A stretch of 64,000 bases of DNA, taken from positions 1 through 64,000 of the IMG/VR virus record IMGVR_UViG_3300042691_036206. One strand, written 5' to 3'. Position 1 is the stretch's first letter; every line of letters starts with the position of its first letter. The notes below the pieces were generated by a model. The model ran no database searches and was not told where the DNA came from. It worked only from the letters and a program-made list of their open reading frames with translations. The translations under genes and the position numbers were made by a program. The DNA comes from a virus. This document shows positions 57,920 through 64,000 of this stretch, piece after piece.

Positions 57920-58387
57920 TTAGATTGCGGCAGGTTGTGTCAAGCCGCCAAAGCGAGGACCTGACAAGAGCGCGATCACGCATCCGTTAACTGGGTCGTT
58001 CGCGGCCTCGGTGGCTTTGAGGTGCACCCACGGCTTGCCGTCGGGCAGCTCGGACGAGAGTACCTCGATCTCATAGATGCTGTCCTGGTTCGCGGTGGTG
58101 TCGAACCCGGTGTCGGCCACGGCTGTGACGGACCCGAGTGTGTCGCTCGTACCGGTCGTCATTTTGCGGTAGCGGAACGGGAGCGCCACGGCCCCCGTGC
58201 GGGCGTCGTCGCTCGACGCGAGCACCGTCACGGTCGCCTTACCGGTCGTCCCGCCTTCCTGGTACACCAGGAACGTGAGCCGGTTGTGGTTTTTCAGGTT
58301 GATGGAATCGGTGACGGGGTCCGTGTTCCATCGATCTGCTGCCGGAGCCAGTGCCTTGATGGGCTTTGCTGTAAATTCACTCAACAT
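57920..58387 (-). CDS. Capsid-associated structural protein
   Basis: 155 residues from the ATG at 58387. Beta-rich (DSINLKNHNRLTFLVYQEGG, GKATVTVLASSDDARTGAVA). It lies between the major capsid and connector genes, where many phages encode decoration or spacer proteins. Likely a head component. Confidence 0.65.
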   Translation of the reverse strand: MLSEFTAKPIKALAPAADRWNTDPVTDSINLKNHNRLTFLVYQEGGTTGKATVTVLASSDDARTGAVALPFRYRKMTTGTSDTLGSVTAVADTGFDTTANQDSIYEIEVLSSELPDGKPWVHLKATEAANDPVNGCVIALLSGPRFGGLTQPAAI

Positions 58388-58468
58388 ATTTCCTCTTAAA
58401 AATCTCCTTTCGTGTTCTCTGTACTGGCAGAGCGGGGGCAAAACATAACCCCCGATTCCGCCAATTCA

Positions 58469-59833
58469 CTAACTTCGGGTTGCAACTACGACATACGGGC
58501 TGAGCGTGGCCGACCCCTTAAACGGCGTCAGACCAACTCTCCACGATGGCTGTCCGTCCACGCGGTACGTGAACTTGAAACAGTTCTCGTCGTAGAGGAA
58601 CCGGACATGAACCGACTGAGCCGATTTGATTCCACCCTTGTCGATCGCAATGTATGACTGCGTATCGACGAGGATGATGTCGTTCACGGTCCCCAGCGCT
58701 GCACAGTGCTCACTGGCGAACGCAGGAATGCCGAGAATCGTGTTCACCGGAATGCCGCTGGCAACGTTCCCCGTGACCCCACCCTGAATCATTGCCGGGT
58801 AGCTGTTCGATCCGACCGTAATGGCGAGCGTCATGAGCTGCGCCTTACAAGCCTGGTTGTACAGCCAGACGCAGCCCGGAAGATTTGCTTCCGGTACGCG
58901 AGCCAGCATGTTTGCCAGGTTGTTAACGGTGATCGTAGCAGCCACTTGTGAGGTGTCCTTGGCCACCGACACGAGAGCGCCACTGTTTAGAACGCCTAAA
59001 GGCTTTCCGGAACCATCGCCGTTGATGAAGGCATCGTCGAGCTTAAACGCGAACTCACGCTGGAACGCCTGGGTAACCCACGAGCCGAGCACGCCAGCAT
59101 CCTGGAGCAACTCATCAGTGATGTACGCCGCACCAATGAGCTTCTTCAAGTTCAGCTCCATGAGCCCGAACTTGCCCTTGCTCGCCGTATAGGTTGCTGC
59201 TTCCTCTTCCCAGTACGCTTGAATGCCGCCCTGACGCGAACCGTCAGCCCGCGAAGACTCGTCCACGTACGGGATCTTGATGCCGTTGGCGCCACTGGTC
59301 AGGCCGTAACGCTTCACTCGGCTCGAAAACGGAGCCAAGAGGTATGCCTTGTCCAGAATCTCGGACGCGAAATCCGTGATGACCAATGCACCACCATCGG
59401 CAGCGACGGTCTCATTGTGACCAGAGGCCGCACGGGTTATCTTGTTTGCAAGATCAACACGCTTCCGCACCTCGGCAGTACTCGCGGAGTAGGGGTCTTT
59501 CGCAAGGGCCGCAACGTCGCGGAGCTGGGCTCCGAACGATGGGTAAACGATACACTTTCCGTCATCGTCGCAGCCTTCTTCACGAGTAACCTTGATCGAC
59601 GCTCCTGCGTTGACCGGCTCAGTCGTTGCCTTGCTGCGTTCCTCGCTCAGCTTCTCCAACCGCTCAGCCGCGGAGATTGAACGCTTAAGGTTCTCGACTT
59701 CCTTCTCAATGCCCTCAAACTTCGCAAGCTCATCTTCTGAAAGACCTCGATTCTCCTTCTTTGCTTCTGCCGCAATGTCATCCATCCGACCGATGGCGCC
59801 TGCGAGAAGTTTCCTAAGTTCCTGAATATCCAC
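58469..59833 (-). CDS. Major capsid protein, HK97 fold with delta domain
   Basis: 454 residues. Residues about 1-110 are a coiled-coil scaffold domain (KENRGLSEDELAKFEGIEKE) that is cut off after assembly. The mature HK97 fold begins around SGHNETVAADGGALVITDFA; EILDKAYLLAPFSSRVKRYG and GDGSGKPLGVLNSGALV are capsid hallmarks. No lysine-asparagine cross-link evidence can be drawn here. Confidence 0.94.
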   Translation of the reverse strand: MDIQELRKLLAGAIGRMDDIAAEAKKENRGLSEDELAKFEGIEKEVENLKRSISAAERLEKLSEERSKATTEPVNAGASIKVTREEGCDDDGKCIVYPSFGAQLRDVAALAKDPYSASTAEVRKRVDLANKITRAASGHNETVAADGGALVITDFASEILDKAYLLAPFSSRVKRYGLTSGANGIKIPYVDESSRADGSRQGGIQAYWEEEAATYTASKGKFGLMELNLKKLIGAAYITDELLQDAGVLGSWVTQAFQREFAFKLDDAFINGDGSGKPLGVLNSGALVSVAKDTSQVAATITVNNLANMLARVPEANLPGCVWLYNQACKAQLMTLAITVGSNSYPAMIQGGVTGNVASGIPVNTILGIPAFASEHCAALGTVNDIILVDTQSYIAIDKGGIKSAQSVHVRFLYDENCFKFTYRVDGQPSWRVGLTPFKGSATLSPYVVVATRS

Positions 59834-60015
59834 TTTTCCTCATTACATACACGAATAGACGTTTCCCTCCGTAGTCACGGGGGTTCTTTGGGTACAACTC
59901 TGCTAATGCGTTGGGTAACGTGAGACGGCCGTCGGGCCGTTGGTTGGTTACGTGCTGCGGTGCTGTGTTCGACGGAACACGCGGGGCCGCAGCGCCTAAA
60001 GTGATGGTGCCAGAG

Positions 60016-60672
60016 TTAGAGAGAGGCTCGCAAGGTGCGAACTTTCAAGAGATAGGGCTCAGGGGAAATGATGGTGATCGGCTCGGTGGGCCTGTTGCGA
60101 TCTTCCCACTCCTTCTTCGCGGCGAGGTACGCCGAAGCTGAAGGATCGTCTTTTTCTGATCGAACACCGACCGACGTCTCTTCGTAAGCAGGGAAAAGAA
60201 CCGGGCCGGCTTCAAACAGTTCGACTTCCATGATGACGCGCTTATCGAGTTCGCCCTTCTTCTCGGCGAACGTCCACTCCTCTCGCGTGATCGTGAACAT
60301 GAAGGACTGACCGACAACATCCCCGCGGCGAATGTACTCGACGACATCGCGACCGACTTGAGTATCGGGCGGCGTGACCTCGATCCAGAGGCCACGCTCG
60401 TCCTCTTTGAGCGTCATAGTCTGGCCTGACGTGCTCCCGAGAACGTAATTTACGTCGTGATTGAAGAGCGAAACGACCCGCTTTCCAGAATCGATACTGC
60501 TCTTAAATGCCCCACGGGCGATTGACTCCTTAAAGCTGCCGTACCACCCTCGGATTTCGGTCTCAGCATCGAAAAGAGCGGCGTATCCCTGGATCTTGGG
60601 AGAGGAATCATCCTCGCGAGTCTCAAGCTTTACCGGCTCAAGTAAGCTTCGTTTCTCACGCCGCACAACCAT
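60016..60672 (-). CDS. Prohead protease
   Basis: 218 residues from the ATG at 60672. VKLETREDDSSPKIQGYAAL, SLFNHDVNYVLGSTSG with catalytic His and VVGQSFMFTITREEWTF with catalytic Ser are the HK97 gp4-type signatures. Cuts the capsid delta domain during maturation. The stretch 59834-60015 shows nothing. Confidence 0.92.
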   Translation of the reverse strand: MVVRREKRSLLEPVKLETREDDSSPKIQGYAALFDAETEIRGWYGSFKESIARGAFKSSIDSGKRVVSLFNHDVNYVLGSTSGQTMTLKEDERGLWIEVTPPDTQVGRDVVEYIRRGDVVGQSFMFTITREEWTFAEKKGELDKRVIMEVELFEAGPVLFPAYEETSVGVRSEKDDPSASAYLAAKKEWEDRNRPTEPITIISPEPYLLKVRTLRASL

Positions 60673-60673
60673 A

Positions 60674-61315
60674 CTACGCAGCTCCCTTAATGATTCCCGC
60701 ACTGACAAGCGCTGTTCGGAGGCCATTGGCGAGCGTCTCGACCGCCTGTACTGCGGCAAGAACCGCGGCTGCGTCCACCGTATCCGATCCCGTGAGGTCC
60801 GTACTCGGCGTCACTGCGGCTTGAGCGGCACCTGCCGGTTGAACAACCGGCGTGGCGTCCCAGAATCCCAGTTTCTGATCGGTTCCGGTGCCAATCTTGC
60901 TGCCGGTCGTCGTGCCGAGTGAAAGATCTTCGGAATCTGCCAACGTGAGCGCAATCGACTCGGAATATTTGATGCGGCCTGCGCTGTCAATGCAATGAAA
61001 GCCTTGGCCAGCGACGTACTGGAGAGTCTCACCGGCAGCGAGGGTCCCGACCCAGAGTTTGCGAGTACTCGCACCATCCACGAAATTGATCGTCAGTGTG
61101 GCCGAAGCGTTATCAGCATTGTGAATCGACATGAGTTCTACAGAGAAAAACTCGCTCACTGGCGCAGGGACTATCGTCGCTGCGGTGTTAGATAGTGTCC
61201 CATTGCTCGCCCTGCGGTTCGGTCCCGAGCTGTACGCTGTCAGGTACGTTGGCGCTGGTGTTGCGACATCCGCTAGAACCGCTGTAATGGTCTGTGAGGA
61301 AGTTACTAGATACAT
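60674..61315 (-). CDS. Head-fibre/structural protein, 213 aa
   Basis: Beta-rich (SVELMSIHNADNASATLTIN, ALTLADSEDLSLGTTTGSKI), then KIGTGTDQKLGFWDATPVVQ and a helical end. The KIGTG...KLGFWGATPVVQP ending occurs in phage fibre/head proteins next to portal or capsid. It fills the gap between portal and protease. Confidence 0.65.
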   Translation of the reverse strand: MYLVTSSQTITAVLADVATPAPTYLTAYSSGPNRRASNGTLSNTAATIVPAPVSEFFSVELMSIHNADNASATLTINFVDGASTRKLWVGTLAAGETLQYVAGQGFHCIDSAGRIKYSESIALTLADSEDLSLGTTTGSKIGTGTDQKLGFWDATPVVQPAGAAQAAVTPSTDLTGSDTVDAAAVLAAVQAVETLANGLRTALVSAGIIKGAA

Positions 61316-61321
61316 ACGCTC

Positions 61322-64000
61322 CTATGCCGCTTCAATTAGATCGTTTCCACTGTACCCCAAAAGTCGCTCCGCCCAATAGATGGCAAGTTCGTCCTCACGG
61401 TGGTTGTACCCACTGGCCGGTTCTGCCTTCCATGCGTCTACGCGATCACGAATGCTCATACGATACTCATCAAGCATGACGGGAAGCACGAGATCGACAT
61501 CCAGGCCCCTGAGCGAGCAGTATGCACGCGCCATTTCTCGCAAGCATTCAGCGGAGTATGCACGATGGTCGGTGACAAACTCGTCGAACCACGGGTCAAA
61601 GTCGTCGCCCTTCTTCCGGGCCGCCGCCTTGACCGCATTTATCTCCTTTCTAACGACCCGCTGCCAGGTCTCCAGAAAAGCGCCTCGAAATGCGTCATTT
61701 ACACGAGATTTCTCGTCTTTTTCGGGCTTTTCTTCGGTTTTGGGGGCGTTTTGTGCCGGTTTTTGTGCCGGTTCCTGAGGGTCTTTTCCTTCCTCGCCAG
61801 CCGGAACCATGTTCATTGGAGACAGGTAAATGTCGCCTTCCGGACCGATCGGATTCATGTCTTCTAGCCCACGTACGTCATTCTTGCTGAGATAGCCCCA
61901 CTGAATGCCCTGGCTGTAGAACTGCGAACGGGCGGCAGAATCTCCTCTGAGGAGAGCGTTCGCCACATGCTTCACGAAGTACCGCTCATCGTCCCCATCG
62001 AGAAGATCCCGAACGATGGCCTGCTCCCATCGCTCCATCCAAGGGCGAAGGCAGTAGGTCAGGAACTCCTGAGACTGCGTTTCGATATTTGAGTTATGAA
62101 CGACCACACCGTTTGCAATAAATGAATGAGTCTCTTCAACTTCCAGGTCGTAAACCAGTTCAGGGGTTTCCGATTCCTCGATCTCTTGAATAAGATGGAT
62201 ACTCAGACCATCACCAATGTCGCTCTGCCGTTGCTCGCAAGGATCCATTGGATTCTCGCGCCAATGACGCTTCTTTAAAGCTCGTACTACTCGCCTTGTA
62301 TACTCAGGCGTATGGGTTCCAAGAAGTATCGCATCCGCCGGGCCGCTCAGCTGTAGAATATGCAGAATGTGCGTGTAAGCCTTGCCGTTGAAGGCGCTAT
62401 CAACTTCCGACTCAAAGATATTTGCCACGCCTAGTCCAACAGAGATCGCTAAATGGCGAATCTGAGACATCATGGACTTATTAACTGAGCAGAACCGCAC
62501 TCTTCCACTCGGCGAAACGGTACCATCTGCGTCGAGGTATCCTCTGAGAAACGCCAACTTCAGCTTACGGTTGAGCTTAAATACCCAAGCCGGTACGCGC
62601 TTGGTATGACTGGTGCCAATCATTCCAAGCTCTTCCAGCTCCCTATAAGCCAATCCAGACCAAAATGTTGTGGTGTTTTTGTCGCGTAGGGAATGAGTAA
62701 TCGGGGCAGTCTCCGCATACCGCTGCCCATACGGGCCGCAGTACTGCCGAAATTCCGCTTCGACTGCCCGGACGTAGTATGGCATATACGAAGCGTTCTC
62801 AGCATGCGAGATGCCGAAACCTCCAGGCCCCTTTTTGCTCTTGAAGAAGAAACCGTCACCGAGCAACATGCCCAGTACTTCCATGAACTGCTCTGTCACG
62901 ACCTCCCGAGTAGGGCAACTTGCAATATCCTCGTCGGGCAAACACTCCGCTCCTACGAGATAGTCCCCGGTTTCGATCTCACCTGCCGGGACGTATTCCA
63001 ACTCCCATCCCCGGCGATACTTCTTGCCTTCAATCGTGAGGTATTTGCCCTGCCCACCTTCATATTGCAAATGAACTTCGCGGCGTACGAGTAGACGATG
63101 CCGAGCGTTACATCTGACGGTTCGCCCGCGTGCGTGGAAAGTCAGTACCTTGTCTTCGCCTGAACACGCAGACCTCAATACTCGTGATTTCTTCCATCCG
63201 CCCTTTGGATCAAGGCTCCAAACCAGGTCCCCAGCCTTCACACTTGCAATCGATACCGGCCCGTTCTCGGTAAATACTTCCTGATCGGCTGGCAGGCAAA
63301 ACGTCGATCTCGTCAAATCCCCGAGCAGATGCGGCGGAACGCCGTAGATTCGCGCAATTTCTTCGACACTAAAGCGCCGTTGCTCAAGGAACTGGGCGTC
63401 CGCCTGCGGAATGCCCATCGGTTTCCACTTGACGTTAGCCTCAAGGACCGCGACCTTCTTACCGCGATTCTTTCCACCATGGAGCTTTTCCCAGCTAGTG
63501 CGAAGGTTTTCCCTCGCCTCGTCTGGCATCGCGCCTTCGTATTCCAGCACGCCGGTCGGGAACGCTCCACTTGAAAAGAAGTTGGTACCGAAGCTCTCTA
63601 GGGCCAGGCCCGCCTCGATGGCCTTACGGGCCGCAGCAATTACCGAAATGCCTTCCAGGCCGCCATCGCGAAAACCGCGAACATGAAGCACCTCGTCACC
63701 AGGCAGGATGACCGTCTCACCGTTGTCGGCCTTCACCTCGTACACGATCTCGCCGTTCTTCATCTTCGGCGTGACCCGTGAAGGGTGCATCGGAATAAGC
63801 TCCAGTGGATCACCCTCCATGTTTCTCAGGATCTGGGCGTAGCCGTTCCCCCAAAGAAGCATGTGCCCGGTCAGCATCTCCCGGAACTCGAAACTCGTCG
63901 TCTTTCGCTTGTTGGGCGTGGTCTTTAGAATCTTGTAGAGCGGGTGCCGTACCGCCTTATCCTTGCCACCGTCCTTCTGGCGCTTGTAGGTGATGAGTGG
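61322..64000 (-). CDS. Portal protein with intein, cut by the right edge
   Basis: The frame is open from 61322 to the window end; earlier codons (HPLYKILKTTPNKRKTTSFE) precede the internal Met at 63877, so the N-terminus lies outside. Exteins: MLLWGNGYAQILRNMEG, EIARIYGVPPHLLGDLTRST, then after the intein SNIETQSQEFLTYCLRPWME. The exteins join at the highly conserved TRSTF-SNIE motif. The C-terminal 250 residues are a charged tail. The portal is the DNA channel of the head. Confidence 0.93.
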   Translation of the reverse strand, partial: PLITYKRQKDGGKDKAVRHPLYKILKTTPNKRKTTSFEFREMLTGHMLLWGNGYAQILRNMEGDPLELIPMHPSRVTPKMKNGEIVYEVKADNGETVILPGDEVLHVRGFRDGGLEGISVIAAARKAIEAGLALESFGTNFFSSGAFPTGVLEYEGAMPDEARENLRTSWEKLHGGKNRGKKVAVLEANVKWKPMGIPQADAQFLEQRRFSVEEIARIYGVPPHLLGDLTRSTFCLPADQEVFTENGPVSIASVKAGDLVWSLDPKGGWKKSRVLRSACSGEDKVLTFHARGRTVRCNARHRLLVRREVHLQYEGGQGKYLTIEGKKYRRGWELEYVPAGEIETGDYLVGAECLPDEDIASCPTREVVTEQFMEVLGMLLGDGFFFKSKKGPGGFGISHAENASYMPYYVRAVEAEFRQYCGPYGQRYAETAPITHSLRDKNTTTFWSGLAYRELEELGMIGTSHTKRVPAWVFKLNRKLKLAFLRGYLDADGTVSPSGRVRFCSVNKSMMSQIRHLAISVGLGVANIFESEVDSAFNGKAYTHILHILQLSGPADAILLGTHTPEYTRRVVRALKKRHWRENPMDPCEQRQSDIGDGLSIHLIQEIEESETPELVYDLEVEETHSFIANGVVVHNSNIETQSQEFLTYCLRPWMERWEQAIVRDLLDGDDERYFVKHVANALLRGDSAARSQFYSQGIQWGYLSKNDVRGLEDMNPIGPEGDIYLSPMNMVPAGEEGKDPQEPAQKPAQNAPKTEEKPEKDEKSRVNDAFRGAFLETWQRVVRKEINAVKAAARKKGDDFDPWFDEFVTDHRAYSAECLREMARAYCSLRGLDVDLVLPVMLDEYRMSIRDRVDAWKAEPASGYNHREDELAIYWAERLLGYSGNDLIEAA
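62093..63298 (-). mobile_element. Intein with LAGLIDADG homing endonuclease inside portal
   Basis: 402 residues, first residue Cys (CLPADQEVFTENG), last residues VVVHN before extein Ser. Splicing block B is GRTVRCNARHRLLV; block F is LVYDLEVEETHSFIANG. The endonuclease carries two LAGLIDADG helices, MEVLGMLLGDGFF and LAFLRGYLDADGTVS. The insertion site is the most conserved portal motif, as usual for inteins. Confidence 0.92.

Overview
The window reads as most of the genome of a temperate, tailed, siphovirus-type phage (lambda/HK97-like head and tail genes) that also carries a plasmid-like replication origin and a conjugation-type mobilisation module. No host gene, rRNA or tRNA was seen. Base composition is GC-rich. 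Several accessory proteins (the DUF932 protein, the relaxase/ATPase pair, the 121-aa protein at 33.8-34.2 kb and the 220-aa protein at 35.5-36.1 kb) look to me like families of Planctomycetota plasmids and phages, so a planctomycete host is my guess. This is recollection, not a search result.

Layout. 0-3.7 kb (minus): small genes ending in an HNH endonuclease cut by the left edge, with three small regulatory or nuclease genes (HTH, VRR-NUC) among them. 3.7-4.0 kb: an AT-rich, iteron-like stretch, probably the replication origin. 4-6.2 kb (minus): a PrimPol-type primase fused to a helicase-like ATPase. 6.2-9.8 kb: two HTH genes facing rightward genes; between them lie a RecA-like ATPase, a DUF669 protein and a DEAD/H helicase. 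9.8-19.2 kb (plus): about 35 tiny, mostly overlapping genes driven by four promoters of one shared design. This stretch includes a 142-bp perfect direct repeat and a cassette of a DUF6948-like gene plus a Gly-Tyr/Asp/Ser repeat gene. 19.4-26.6 kb: a helicase-methyltransferase fusion, a metallophosphoesterase, a type II restriction-modification pair, an HTH gene and an HNH-AP2 gene. 26.7-27.8 kb: a tyrosine integrase. 27.8-36.1 kb (minus): excisionase-like HTH, Gp37/Gp68-like protein, coupling-protein ATPase, its membrane partner, a MobF-type relaxase, an accessory protein, a repeat region that could be oriT, and DUF932. 36.1-42.0 kb: a terminator, a pentamer-repeat tract, a weakly coding kilobase and lysis/envelope genes (transglycosylase, lipoproteins, holin-like proteins, GH24 lysozyme), plus a plus-strand RHH/HNH pair. 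42-64 kb (minus): tail fibre-like proteins, J-like tail tip, tape measure, frameshifted chaperones, duplicated tail tube, connectors, capsid, protease and portal. The portal is interrupted by a LAGLIDADG intein and runs off the right edge.

In such phages the HNH gene normally precedes small terminase, large terminase and portal. Here HNH leaves the left edge and portal enters from the right edge, both on the minus strand. The natural reading is a circular or circularly permuted genome with only the terminase block outside the window.

How it fits together: the HTH proteins and shared operators probably control lysogeny and the early operon. PrimPol-helicase, SSB-like and RecA-like proteins replicate from the iterons. 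The integrase and excisionase allow integration. The relaxase and coupling protein could let the DNA be transferred by conjugation, a route unusual for a phage.
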